DNA from: Desulfobacula sp.
GTDB lineage: Bacteria; Desulfobacterota; Desulfobacteria; Desulfobacterales; Desulfobacteraceae
Direction: 5' to 3'
DNA: 64,000 bases
NCBI GenBank assembly: GCA_018645325.1
Contig: JABGOU010000008.1
Location: forward strand, 1-64,000
Both the position numbers and the translations under genes were made by a program. A model generated the notes under the pieces. That model saw only the letters and a program-made list of their open reading frames with translations, did no database searches and was not told where the DNA came from. This document shows, piece by piece, positions 24,959 through 33,802 of this stretch (within the stretch, counting starts at the first letter, position 1; every line of letters begins with the position of its first letter).

Positions 24959-25687
24959 TCAGCCGCTGATCCTGACAAGTTTGAGATCGCCCCATAAACC
25001 AATGCTTTCGCCTTTAATGATCACAATGCCCTGGATGCCGGGTATATTTTTACCGATATCAATGGTTTTTTTAATATCAGACGCAGCCCTGACCATATTA
25101 CCCAGGGCCGTGGCAGCTGCATCAGCCAATGAGCATGACCCGGACAGCACTGTTGCTGCATCAGCCTTACCAAAGCTTTTTGAATGACCTAAAGTGCCTG
25201 AAGATGTGCATATCCCATAGGGTTTATCCCTTTTTTTCACCAGGATGCCCGTTGTCATGCTGAAAGGCGTGTTTTCAGCATAAATACTGAAAATGGTTTC
25301 AGAATCTGATTTAACAAAGATATCGCCCCCGTTTTCTACGAGAATTTCCCTGGTATGCTCCAACAGGGATAAGCCTGCATATTGTGCTATAGCACCTGCC
25401 ACGGCTGCCATGGGGCCGACATCGGCCAGTTTTGCCGCCTCAATCATATCCCTAATAATTTTTGGTACAGGCCCGGGATCACTTAAGGGAATAAGGGAAG
25501 ATGCAAATTCAGGGTACAGCTTAATATAGCTCTCAATCCAATTTCGGCAAATTAATACTGATTGTATTGCCTTTTGGGCAAGATCGGTCTGGGCCTGGAT
25601 ATTCAGGTTGGTTTCTTTTACAGTGATATCAAAAGAGACCAGACCCTTTTTTTTATGCTGTTTTCGATATGTCCTGTTCTCAAACAT
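24959..25687 (-). CDS. UPF0280 family protein
   Basis: This is a ~242-residue protein of the UPF0280 family, related in fold to ApbE-like FMN transferases and common in anaerobes and methanogens. The conserved block GPMAAVAGAIAQYAGLSLLE, then LVENGGDIFVKS, GICTSSGTLGHSKSFGKADA and ALGNMV, is present. The ATG at 25687 (MFENRTYRK) overlaps the dGTPase stop; an in-frame TTG lies 6 bases upstream. It converges with hutH (6-base gap). The biochemical role of the family is not settled; related proteins occur near corrinoid or methyltransferase genes. Confidence 0.82.
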   Translation of the reverse strand: MFENRTYRKQHKKKGLVSFDITVKETNLNIQAQTDLAQKAIQSVLICRNWIESYIKLYPEFASSLIPLSDPGPVPKIIRDMIEAAKLADVGPMAAVAGAIAQYAGLSLLEHTREILVENGGDIFVKSDSETIFSIYAENTPFSMTTGILVKKRDKPYGICTSSGTLGHSKSFGKADAATVLSGSCSLADAAATALGNMVRAASDIKKTIDIGKNIPGIQGIVIIKGESIGLWGDLKLVRISG

Positions 25688-26849
25688 TTTCAATGGAATC
25701 CGGTTTTAAATGATTCGGTGCCTGGCGAATAAAATAAGAATCAGTCATGCCCGAGATATAATCCCTGACTATTTCGGGGTTTGAATGATTCTCCTTGTAT
25801 AAAGGAGACATACCATTTAAGAAATCCGAAAAAATAATAGATTCCTCATTTCCTTTTTCAAGGGCTGTCAGGTATTTTTCAAACAGAAAATTGAAAATAT
25901 CTTCAATGGAAGACAAATGCTTTTTAATAACAGGATTTTTGTAAATATGCCTGTAATTAAAAGCCTTAAGTTGTTTTAAAGCAGAAGATATTTCTTTGGA
26001 AAAACCGATGAAAGGCTGCCCCAGACTGTTTGAGATCAGGTCTGTAACAAGATTAAACACAATGGTACCGTTCGTCTGCCCCAGCATTTGTTTGCAGACA
26101 TCCGGTATGGCCTGTCTTTGAACAAGGCCAAGACGGATGGCATCTTCCAGATCCCGGCCGATATAACTTATGGTATCAGCCATTCTTACCACACAGCCTT
26201 CCATGGTCATGGGTATTTCATTGCAGACCGTTTCCTTTTTTATGGTTTCCATCATCAAATGAAATTCAGCAAATGATCTGTTTTTTTGGGGAACAAGTTT
26301 TTTTACATGGGCTTCACCATTATGACAGATAATGGCATCCATTGTTTGAAGGCTTAAATTCAATCCTTTGCCTTTTTTTTCGATTTTATCCAGAAACTGG
26401 ATGCTTTGAAAATTATGATGGAAATAACCCGCCCCCTGTTCATGGGTAAGCTTTGAAAGGAAACGTTCACCATCATGCCCAAAGGGTGGATGCCCGATAT
26501 CGTGCCCAAGACTTGCAGCTTCAATAAGGTCTTCATTTAATCCAAGATACCGTCCAATTGTCCGGCCGATCCTTGAGACCAGCTGAACGTGGATTACCCT
26601 GTGGGTGAGATGATCATTATTTATAAGAGAAAAAACCTGGGTTTTATCAATATACCTTGTAAAGGCAAGAGAATTTAAAATTCGGTCAGAGTCAGCGGAA
26701 AATGCCTGGCGGTATTCTTTTTCAGTGAATTTTTCTTTGTAACGTCTTTGGGCTGTATTGCTGAAACAGGCCAGGGAACAAAAATTTTCCTCCTCCCTTT
26801 GATTCAGAAGATTTTTTAATTCCCCGGCTTTTTCAAAATTGTCATTCAA
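25680..26849 (-). CDS. dgt: deoxyguanosinetriphosphate triphosphohydrolase-like protein
   Basis: This is a 389-residue HD-domain enzyme that releases triphosphate from dNTPs. Signature: THRVIHVQLVSRIGRTIGRY, then the metal-binding LGHDIGHPPFGHDGERFL and MVRMADTISYIGRDLEDAI. The N-terminal region (FTRYIDKTQVF) matches the family. It lies 8 bases downstream of the Mrp gene, and its end overlaps the next gene, so the three form an operon. It is closer in length to the shorter dGTPase-like proteins than to E. coli Dgt. Confidence 0.9.
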   Translation of the reverse strand: MNDNFEKAGELKNLLNQREEENFCSLACFSNTAQRRYKEKFTEKEYRQAFSADSDRILNSLAFTRYIDKTQVFSLINNDHLTHRVIHVQLVSRIGRTIGRYLGLNEDLIEAASLGHDIGHPPFGHDGERFLSKLTHEQGAGYFHHNFQSIQFLDKIEKKGKGLNLSLQTMDAIICHNGEAHVKKLVPQKNRSFAEFHLMMETIKKETVCNEIPMTMEGCVVRMADTISYIGRDLEDAIRLGLVQRQAIPDVCKQMLGQTNGTIVFNLVTDLISNSLGQPFIGFSKEISSALKQLKAFNYRHIYKNPVIKKHLSSIEDIFNFLFEKYLTALEKGNEESIIFSDFLNGMSPLYKENHSNPEIVRDYISGMTDSYFIRQAPNHLKPDSIENV

Positions 26850-26857
26850 TATTGTAT

Positions 26858-27730
26858 TTATAATTGTTTAAGGATGTTTGAAACTATAGTATCAAATGCC
26901 TTTGTAAATTGTGTTTCCTTGTCCTGGGACATCATGGGAACACCATTGTCACCGGATTCAACAATGCGGGTGTCAAAAGGGAGCGATCCTAAAAACTCAA
27001 GGCCCTGGGATTTCGCCGTCTTTGCGCCGCCGCCTGAACTGAATAAGTCAATGGCCTCATTGCAGTGAGGGCATTTGAATCCTGCCATGTTTTCCACAAT
27101 TCCAAGGGTTTTTAAACGAACAGTCTTGCAAAAGGAAATGGATTTTCTGATGTCTGCCAGCGCAACTTCCTGTGGAGTTGTAACTATCACGCCAAGAGCT
27201 TCAGGGATAGTCTGTACAACAGTCAAGGGTTCATCACCCGTACCCGGAGGTGCATCAATAATTAAAAAATCAAGCTCTCCCCAGTCCACGGAACTCACAA
27301 ATTGCTTGATCATTCCAGTCTTAGCAGGACCGCGCCAGATAATGGCCTGGTCCTTGTCCTGCATCAGTGCCTGGACGGAAACAACCTTGAGGTTGCCATT
27401 AACCTGTTTTGGAATCAGAAGCTGATTTTCAGAAATATCCAGGAGTTCCGTGAGTCCCAGCATCTGGGCAATGGAGGGTCCATGTACATCCACATCCATC
27501 AGGCCTGTTTTATATCCTTTTTTTGCAAGGCTGGCTGCAAGATTGGCAGATACACTGCTTTTGCCGACTCCGCCTTTACCGCTTAAAACAAAAATTTTGT
27601 GTTTTATTTTTGAAAGGGAAGCCTTAATTGCATCGTCTTCTAATTTCTGTCTGGCCGCCATATCCTGGCCATTGCCCTGTGATGGGCAGCCTCCGCCTTT
27701 TTTGGCTTTATCTACACTGTCGTGAATCAT
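26858..27730 (-). CDS. Mrp/ApbC-type Fe-S cluster carrier ATPase
   Basis: This is a 290-residue P-loop ATPase that carries Fe-S clusters to apo-proteins. The deviant Walker A is GKGGVGKSSVSANLA, and the Mrp motif GLMDVDVHGPSIAQM and LIIDAPPGTGDEPLTV are present. The CPHC cluster-binding pair is in MAGFKCPHCNEAI. An N-terminal Cys-rich start (GGGCPSQGN) occurs in many anaerobic Mrp proteins. The domain of unknown function DUF59 seen in some homologues is absent. A good AAAGGAG site is present. It heads the mrp-dgt operon. Confidence 0.92.
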   Translation of the reverse strand: MIHDSVDKAKKGGGCPSQGNGQDMAARQKLEDDAIKASLSKIKHKIFVLSGKGGVGKSSVSANLAASLAKKGYKTGLMDVDVHGPSIAQMLGLTELLDISENQLLIPKQVNGNLKVVSVQALMQDKDQAIIWRGPAKTGMIKQFVSSVDWGELDFLIIDAPPGTGDEPLTVVQTIPEALGVIVTTPQEVALADIRKSISFCKTVRLKTLGIVENMAGFKCPHCNEAIDLFSSGGGAKTAKSQGLEFLGSLPFDTRIVESGDNGVPMMSQDKETQFTKAFDTIVSNILKQL

Positions 27731-27784
27731 TTTATAACATCTCCTTTGAGAAATATGGTTTATAAATCACATTTATAATGCTCA

Positions 27785-28612
27785 CTATAAAGGTTCTGTC
27801 AACCTGAATACAGACTCTTTTATCAAGGGATTTGCCTGAAAACCTGTAATGTCCAATGTGAGTTTCCGGGTATCCATATCTTTGATTTCTATTTTTACGG
27901 GAATTTGGTTTGAGCCATATGTTTTATATTTTATAATATTCATTTCATACAAGAGTTTCCCTGATACGTCAGTGGATTTTAAGCCATCTATTTTTTGATT
28001 GCCATTAAAATGAAGGTATTGAGTCACCCCTTTCCAGTTTTGTTCTAAAGCAATACTGGATAATGATGGATCTTGTGCGGTAAAATATGCCTTGTCAAAT
28101 TTTTTTACCGGTAAGCGCCCCAATAAAATTGATATGATTTCAGACATTTTAACGGGAACATTGATAAATTCATCCATGTCCGGGTCTTTTGAGTTATCCG
28201 AATATTTTGCATGCTGCCCCGTATGGGAAAAGAAAGTTATTTGTTCCCCCGTTGCAATAATGGTTTCCAAAGGGTGGCCGGATATTAAAAATGTGATCCT
28301 GATCTTATCGGGAAAGACCGCAGCCCATGCAATCCTGAACTTATCAGTCTTTTTTTTTGTTTCAATCCTTGCCCAGCCCGTCCCTCTGCCTGCAATAATA
28401 TTGTGATTAAAAGACTGAGCTTTTTTTGCAAGAAGAAAGGCTTTTTTATCAAGTAAAGGATTCCCTGCAGGTCTTAGCTGTGCACAACCTGAGAGAATCA
28501 GTATAAAGAGAACGATGCAGACAAATGGGGTCAGGCTTGCGTTGTTGCGTTTATCGTTCGATAAACGCAACAACGCAAGCCTGACCCCAACAAATAGGTT
28601 TTTATTAATCAT
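27785..28612 (-). CDS. LolB-like outer-membrane lipoprotein with palindrome-bearing signal peptide
   Basis: This is a 275-residue predicted lipoprotein. The lipobox is LSGCA. The mature part has LolB/DUF4292-like strands (FNHNIIAGRGTGWARIETKK, KIRITFLISGHPLETIIA). The start at 28612 overlaps the upstream TPR lipoprotein stop. The N-terminal region is abnormally long because a 64-bp palindrome plus a 5-bp duplication (69 bp, in frame) lies between MINKNLFV and CIVLFILILSGC. Removing it restores a normal 19-residue lipoprotein signal. Whether export still works is unknown, but the hydrophobic core and lipobox are intact. It probably helps deliver lipoproteins with the TPR partner. Confidence 0.7.
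   Translation of the reverse strand: MINKNLFVGVRLALLRLSNDKRNNASLTPFVCIVLFILILSGCAQLRPAGNPLLDKKAFLLAKKAQSFNHNIIAGRGTGWARIETKKKTDKFRIAWAAVFPDKIRITFLISGHPLETIIATGEQITFFSHTGQHAKYSDNSKDPDMDEFINVPVKMSEIISILLGRLPVKKFDKAYFTAQDPSLSSIALEQNWKGVTQYLHFNGNQKIDGLKSTDVSGKLLYEMNIIKYKTYGSNQIPVKIEIKDMDTRKLTLDITGFQANPLIKESVFRLTEPL
28526..28589. repeat. GGGGTCAGGC palindrome, copy 5 (inside coding sequence)
   Basis: This is a perfect palindrome with 31-bp arms and a 2-base centre, starting TGGGGTCAGGCTTGCG. It is flanked by a 5-bp direct repeat, ACAAA. It lies in frame inside the start of the LolB-like lipoprotein gene, with no stop codon in the used frame. Confidence 0.9.
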
Positions 28613-30353
28613 TTATTTTTTTTTGAACAGCCTCAATTTTTTTCTTAAGCTCAAGGACTGTTTTTTTGTCCTTTTCATCAGCATTGGTTAAGGCTTTTTT
28701 ATAGGTATCCAGGGCTTTTTTAAACTTATTCAACATTTGATAAGCATCACCAAGGTGATCTGATATTATGGTTTCAAAAGATGTTGTTTCAGCGGCTTTT
28801 TCAAGGTGTTTTACAGCCATTTCATATTCCTCTCTTTTGAAATACACCCAGCCCAGGCTGTCCATTATATACCCGTCATCCGGTTTGATCTTAAGAGCTC
28901 TCTTGATAAGCAAAAGCGCCTCATCAAGTTTTATTCCCAAGTCTGCATAGGAATAACCAAGGTAGTTTAAGGCACTTGCATCCTTTGGATCAATTTCAAT
29001 AATTTTTTTCATGGTATTGATGCTGTCTTCTTTCAGGCCAGCTTTATCCAGTACAGCACCCAGTCTGAACAGCAGCGATGTATTTTCAGGAGAGTTTTTC
29101 AAACCTTTTTTTAAAAAACTTATGGCTTTTTCAAGGATTCCATCTTTTTCATAAAATGAGGCAAGATAAATGATAATATCGATATCTTTTGGAAAGGCTT
29201 TATTTTTGTCTTCAAGATAAGTGACAGCTCTTTGCCTTTCCCCTAATTTCTGGTAGAGAAAAGAAATATTCAGAATGGTCTTTTTATACTGAGAATGTCC
29301 GGGTTTTACTTTCAGATAATGGAAAATGGCTTTTTTTAAATCTGCAATCTCTTCATAGGCCAGGCCCGTAAAAAAATTCAGGGTTTGATTTTCAGGATCA
29401 CTTTTAAGCATCTGGGTGAAAACAATCAAAGCATCTTCATATTTTTTCCTGGAAATATATTCGTTCACAGCCAGCATTATAATCCTGGAATCGCTTTCAG
29501 CGTCCCGGGCAAGATTCTTGAACAGGTCAGAAGCTGCATCCTTGTTCTTATTTTTATAATAGTGCAGGGCCATTCCTAATTTTGCCCTGTAATTTTCCGG
29601 CTCTATTTCAAGTATCTCTTTATAAGCCTCTAATATTTTTTGATAGTTTTCAATGATGTTTTGAAGACTTAAAATATTTATCAGTTGAAATCGTGGTTCA
29701 ACAATATCAGGCTCTAAATCAATAGTTTTTAAATATTGAGTTTTTGCAAGTTCATATTGTTCTTTTGCCTGATAGATCTGCCCCAGATAAAACCATGCAA
29801 CATAATAATCAGGAAACTGATTAACCATTTTTTTTAACAATACCAGAGCCTCGGAGTTGTTTTTTTGATCCATATATATTTTGGCAAGACGAAGAAAGGT
29901 TTCCTTGTTTTTTGGATCAATAGATAGAATCCTGTTTAAAATTTCAACCAGCTCTTTATCATCCATTTTATCTTTTTTAAGTTGAACTAAAAAAAGCAAT
30001 CCTTCTATATTATCAGGGCTCAACCTGACCAGTTTTTCTGCAAGCGCCAGAGCTTTTTCATCTTTGTTTTGTTTCAGGTAGAGCTGGGCCAGATCCCTGG
30101 TTAATATAAACGAGTCAGGGTCTTTAACCATTGCAGTTTCCAGAGATGCAGCAGCTTTTTCATAGTCTTTGTTTTTAATGTGAATCCTGGATTCAAGATA
30201 GTAATAATTTGATGAAACCGGATGGTCTTTTTTAATCTCTTTTGTTTGAACAATTTTTGAACCGGAAGGTTGTTGATTCTGTTTAAGCTCAGTACAGCCG
30301 GCTAAAAAAAAATTTAAGATAAAAATAAGAACAACAACAAGACTTTTTTTCAT
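28605..30353 (-). CDS. TPR-repeat lipoprotein
   Basis: This is a 582-residue lipoprotein: signal peptide KKSLVVVLIFILNFFLAGC, with the lipid-bearing cysteine near residue 20. The remainder is a solenoid of about fourteen tetratricopeptide repeats (for example SALNYLGYSYADLGIKLDEA and YIMDSLGWVYFKREEYEMAV). Such proteins scaffold envelope complexes; relatives are annotated as Tol-system or exosortase-associated TPR proteins. Overlap with the downstream LolB-like gene suggests a shared role at the outer membrane. Specific partners cannot be named. Confidence 0.85.
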   Translation of the reverse strand: MKKSLVVVLIFILNFFLAGCTELKQNQQPSGSKIVQTKEIKKDHPVSSNYYYLESRIHIKNKDYEKAAASLETAMVKDPDSFILTRDLAQLYLKQNKDEKALALAEKLVRLSPDNIEGLLFLVQLKKDKMDDKELVEILNRILSIDPKNKETFLRLAKIYMDQKNNSEALVLLKKMVNQFPDYYVAWFYLGQIYQAKEQYELAKTQYLKTIDLEPDIVEPRFQLINILSLQNIIENYQKILEAYKEILEIEPENYRAKLGMALHYYKNKNKDAASDLFKNLARDAESDSRIIMLAVNEYISRKKYEDALIVFTQMLKSDPENQTLNFFTGLAYEEIADLKKAIFHYLKVKPGHSQYKKTILNISFLYQKLGERQRAVTYLEDKNKAFPKDIDIIIYLASFYEKDGILEKAISFLKKGLKNSPENTSLLFRLGAVLDKAGLKEDSINTMKKIIEIDPKDASALNYLGYSYADLGIKLDEALLLIKRALKIKPDDGYIMDSLGWVYFKREEYEMAVKHLEKAAETTSFETIISDHLGDAYQMLNKFKKALDTYKKALTNADEKDKKTVLELKKKIEAVQKKIND

Positions 30354-30481
30354 AATCAGCTTTACCTTTTATATGAAATTATGCTGCATACCAGCATCGT
30401 TATTTCATGTTTTGTAGTGGGCAAACCCAGGGTCAAAGACCAAGGCGGCCCATGGCCGTTAGTATAAGAATAATTTGTAAT

Positions 30482-31441
30482 TTACTGGTTGTGATCGTAC
30501 ATGTCAAAATCAGGCATGTCTTTTTTGAAATAGGCTTTCATTTTCTTTAAAATATTATTTTCGATCTGCCTGACCCGTTCCCGGGATATTGAGTATATTT
30601 CCCCTATCTGTTGAAGTGTTTCAGGGCTGTCGGAGAAAATTCTTCTGTCAAAGATGTCAAGCTCTCTTGCATTAAGGTCTTTTTTAAAGGCATTGACCTT
30701 TGTATGAAGGATATCTTCAATTTCCTTTTTAGCCACCTTGTCTTCCGATGACTCAGATTCAACATTTATAAATTCAATTCTTTCAGTATTTGAATCATTC
30801 TTTAATGGCTCATCAAGACTTAAGTCCCAGTTGGCCAGTCTCTGATCCATGTCAATTACTTCTTTTTCAGATACACCCAGTTGTTCTGACAATAGCTTTG
30901 GCTTTGGATCAAAACCTTGTTCAATCAATCTTCGCTTTTCTTTTTTCAGCCTGAAAAAAAGTTTGCGCTGGCCCTGGGTTGTCCCGATCTTCACCATTCG
31001 CCAGTTATCCATGATAAATTTGAGAATATAAGCTTTTATCCAGAAGGATGCATAATATGAGAATTTGACATTTTTATAGGGATTGAATTTTTTAACTGCT
31101 TTAACAAGCCCTATATTGCCTTCCTGGATTAAATCTAAAAGGTTCTGCACCCAGATTCTATGAAATTCAAGGGCAATTTTTACGACCAGGCGCAGATTTG
31201 AAGTGGTCATGATATAGGCTGCTTCCTGGTCTTCCTCTTCCTGGATACGCTTCCCAAGTTCAATTTCCTGATCACGCGTCAAAAGCTTGTACCGGCTTAT
31301 CTCATTAAGATAGCTTTGAATGGGATCTGATTTTACAAGTGCTTTTGAACTTGAGGATTTTGTTTTTTTTACAGGAACCAAAAAATCTTTTTTAGTCAGT
31401 CTCTTTTTTTTTTTATTGTACTGATCAGTCTCTTTTGCCAT
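30482..31441 (-). CDS. rpoH: RNA polymerase sigma factor, RpoH-type
   Basis: This is a 319-residue sigma factor. Region 1.2/2 has DPIQSYLNEISRYKLLTRDQ, region 2 has NLLDLIQEGNIGLVKAVKKF and SYYASFWIKAYIL, region 3 begins near DPKPKLLSEQLGVSEKEV, and region 4 has TLQQIGEIYSISRERVRQIE. The segment QGQRKLFFRLKKEKRRL matches the RpoH box (Q-R/K-K-L-F-F-N-L-R), which separates sigma32 from RpoD. The N-terminal ~35 residues are very lysine-rich, an unusual extension. It is expected to direct the heat-shock response. Confidence 0.88.
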   Translation of the reverse strand: MAKETDQYNKKKKRLTKKDFLVPVKKTKSSSSKALVKSDPIQSYLNEISRYKLLTRDQEIELGKRIQEEEDQEAAYIMTTSNLRLVVKIALEFHRIWVQNLLDLIQEGNIGLVKAVKKFNPYKNVKFSYYASFWIKAYILKFIMDNWRMVKIGTTQGQRKLFFRLKKEKRRLIEQGFDPKPKLLSEQLGVSEKEVIDMDQRLANWDLSLDEPLKNDSNTERIEFINVESESSEDKVAKKEIEDILHTKVNAFKKDLNARELDIFDRRIFSDSPETLQQIGEIYSISRERVRQIENNILKKMKAYFKKDMPDFDMYDHNQ

Positions 31442-31586
31442 TAATTATGCCTTAAGATAGTTTTGATAAAAATTAAGTATATCATTATCATCCTGCCGAT
31501 AAAAGCAATTTATTGTCCATAAAAAAATAATCCCCTATTTTTCTATGGACAATTTGGGGTAAATTTGATAAAAAGTCTTCTTGTTT

Positions 31587-31663
<77 letters not shown>

Positions 31664-31675
31664 TTGATATCAAGG

Positions 31676-31706
31676 GTTTTCAGCTTTTAGTTGAAAGCCT
31701 TTTTTG
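31676..31706 (+). terminator. terminator after tRNA-Arg
   Basis: GGTTTTCAGCT pairs (with G-U pairs) to AGTTGAAAGCC across a short loop, followed by six T residues. Placement 13 bases after the tRNA supports termination of its transcript. Confidence 0.6.
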
Positions 31707-32207
31707 TTTCGGGTGACATATGGGTGACACCACTCCAATATGCTGTAATGGTGGCCTGATTAATTCGGTTTTATTTTTTCCTATATAGCTGAATTAATAA
31801 TTTAAAGGATATTTGCTTTATACCACATCTTTGGAACAAACAATCAAGAAAAAACTTATCCCTAACCCTTTAAACATTTTTTTAATTGTTAGGGCATCCC
31901 GTATTTATATCTTCTAATGGTTCAAAGCTCCACTTCCTTAATTCAAGTTTAATGTATCGCAACGTTATAGGTATTCACGATGATAATTATTTTCTATGAT
32001 ATTGGGAAATAAAGTAATCGTTGTTTTTTCCACACATCTTTTGGAGACTTAAATGCCTATGAAAATTTACGGAAAATTTGAGGGCGCATACTCATGGTGA
32101 AATAGGACCTTAAGGACCAACATATCGGTGATACTTTCCCTCTTTCGTGCGTGTCAATCGCTGGTTGATATACCTAAACAAGCCTTGACGAAGTGGTACG
32201 CATGAAC
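31707..32207. other. gene-free stretch between tRNA-Arg and the IS110 transposase
   Basis: No gene is visible. Directly after the terminator lies GGGTGACATATGGGTGACACC, a short tandem GGGTGACA repeat. Such sequence is often met beside tRNA-targeting integration sites, but no integrase is present here. The last ~200 bases (32000-32207) flank the transposase stop and may include one end of the insertion sequence; its exact border cannot be fixed from a single copy. Confidence 0.4.
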
Positions 32208-33251
32208 TTAACTTTTAATTCCCTTGCTTCTCTTTTTAACTATTTGGGGATCATATTCTTCTCCTTTTTTCCACATGCCATACATTGCTGCCAAAATACT
32301 CCTGGAGACTGTAAGCTTGGCCTTGTGAGATGGGATTCCCTTTTCGATCGTCAATTTTAAATACTGTTTTTGGAATTGATTATCCTTTGCAATGATCGCC
32401 ACCTCTGCTGATTTTTTGATCGCATTTTTTAAAGGCCGATTATAGTCTCGTGTTAATTTCTTTGAATATACTCTTTCCCCAGAATTTCTTTCCATCAGCC
32501 CAATACCTGCATACATCCATACTTTCTTTTTGTTTGCAAATCTATGTGGTGTTTCCATTATTGCTGATATGGTTGCAGCATGGATCAGTCCTATCCCGGG
32601 TATTTTTATGAACTTTTTTATTTCAGGGCACTTTTTACTTTGAATTCTAATATTCCTTTTAAGTTTCTCCTTTGATTTGAACAGCTGATCCAGCTGAACC
32701 CATAGTTCTTCGACTATCAAATGTGTAATTTTATTTTTTGAGAGTTTTTTTCGCCATTTATCTCTGTATTTATCCATATATACAGTATCCCCGGTGCATC
32801 GTATCCCATTACTTCTGAATTTGGCTTTTATCTTATTTTTAACCCTTGTCTGACTCTTTATCGTGTCATGATAGGCAAACACCAGATCTTTGAATTTTCG
32901 TCGATGGCTAACTGGATGATAAATCTCCTTTATATATTTCCCCCTGGCCAGTTGAGCTAGTTTCTCAGCGTCTATTGCGTCATCCTTTTGTCCTGCTTTA
33001 CCGATCCATTTATTAATCTTAGGATCTGTAATGACTAACTGTTCTCCAAAATTTAAGCTTGTTTCAAGTAACCAGCCAGCCAGTTCGCCCTCTTCAATGA
33101 AAATTTTCCTGGGTTTGGGTATGTCTTTTACGAAAGCCATAAATTCTTTAACACCTGTATTCACTTTTGCTTTTTTGGTAATAGTTCCTCTTTCATTGAC
33201 CAATGCAAACTCTAAGGTTGAAATATGACAATCCACTCCTATATAATTCAT
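32208..33251 (-). CDS. IS110-family transposase
   Basis: This is a 347-residue DEDD recombinase of the IS110/IS1111 family. The RuvC-like N-terminal domain has YIGVDCHIS (first Asp), IFIEEGELAG (Glu) and KDDAIDAEKLA (last Asp residues). The C-terminal Transposase_20 domain has IPGIGLIHAATISAIME and MYAGIGLMERNSGE, the latter holding the likely catalytic serine. Length is normal and the frame intact, so it may be active. A strong AAAGGAG site precedes the ATG. IS110 enzymes use a bridge RNA from their noncoding end; a candidate lies just upstream. Confidence 0.92.
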   Translation of the reverse strand: MNYIGVDCHISTLEFALVNERGTITKKAKVNTGVKEFMAFVKDIPKPRKIFIEEGELAGWLLETSLNFGEQLVITDPKINKWIGKAGQKDDAIDAEKLAQLARGKYIKEIYHPVSHRRKFKDLVFAYHDTIKSQTRVKNKIKAKFRSNGIRCTGDTVYMDKYRDKWRKKLSKNKITHLIVEELWVQLDQLFKSKEKLKRNIRIQSKKCPEIKKFIKIPGIGLIHAATISAIMETPHRFANKKKVWMYAGIGLMERNSGERVYSKKLTRDYNRPLKNAIKKSAEVAIIAKDNQFQKQYLKLTIEKGIPSHKAKLTVSRSILAAMYGMWKKGEEYDPQIVKKRSKGIKS

Positions 33252-33410
33252 CTGGGTATCTCCTTTCTGGGTTGAGGTTATTTTTTATGGCAAAAAATAA
33301 TACCATATTCCAACCTGGGAGGGATACCCGTTGTTCCATAGTCTCATGGTATATGAATATTTTTCAGTTTTAAAATTTCGATTCCAATATATGAGCCTCA
33401 ACCGCTGTTA
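33252..33410 (-). ncRNA. candidate IS110 bridge RNA / structured leader
   Basis: This is the noncoding stretch directly upstream of the transposase. Nested pairings are visible: GGTTGAGG (33270-33277) with CCTCAACC (33396-33403); ATACCAT (33300-33306) with ATGGTAT (33346-33352); CCAT/ATGG within that loop; GGGTATC near 33253 with GATACCC near 33323. Size and position fit the bridge RNA region described for IS110-group elements. The assignment is inference; the guide loops are not identified. Confidence 0.35.
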
Positions 33411-33506
33411 AAAGCCAATCTTGCACTGTAATTTTTAGTTTTCACTTGCCCCTAAAGCAGAATTTTAAAATTATATTTAGTTAAATTATTTTGAGGAGGC
33501 ACAAAG

Positions 33507-33563
33507 AATTTTCTTTAAATATATTGAAATATATTATAACAAAAGAAGGAAACATTCGGCCAA
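33507..33563 (+). repeat. IS3-type transposase tail fragment, copy 1
   Basis: These 57 bp are repeated almost exactly at 35121-35177. Both translate as FFKYIEIYYNKRRKHSAKG, the hallmark C-terminal end of IS3-family OrfB transposases (usually YI-x(3)-YN-x-RR-x-H-S). Only the tail remains. The two copies lie in direct orientation 1.6 kb apart. Confidence 0.75.
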
Positions 33564-33641
33564 GGGATTTCTCTTTAGAACTCTTATTATTTTGCTCCCC
33601 CCGATATATGAACCAGAGCCGGAATCATAAGCCATTTTTCC

Positions 33642-33672
33642 GCAGTGTTTTTTAATATATAAAAAACACTGC
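33642..33672. terminator. AT-rich hairpin, possible terminator
   Basis: GCAGTGTTTTTTA and TAAAAAACACTGC form a perfect 13-bp stem around ATATA. It could end transcription from the IS3 fragment side or simply be the border of lost mobile DNA. Confidence 0.45.
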
Positions 33673-33802
33673 AGCCAAGCATCTATTTGCCCACGAAGTT
33701 TGAATACTTCAAGACAACACCCTTGCTAAAACGATTCTATGTAATGTCCGGAGCAAATAATAAGGAGTCTTTTTCTAACGACTTTATAGACCGAATCAAA
33801 TA

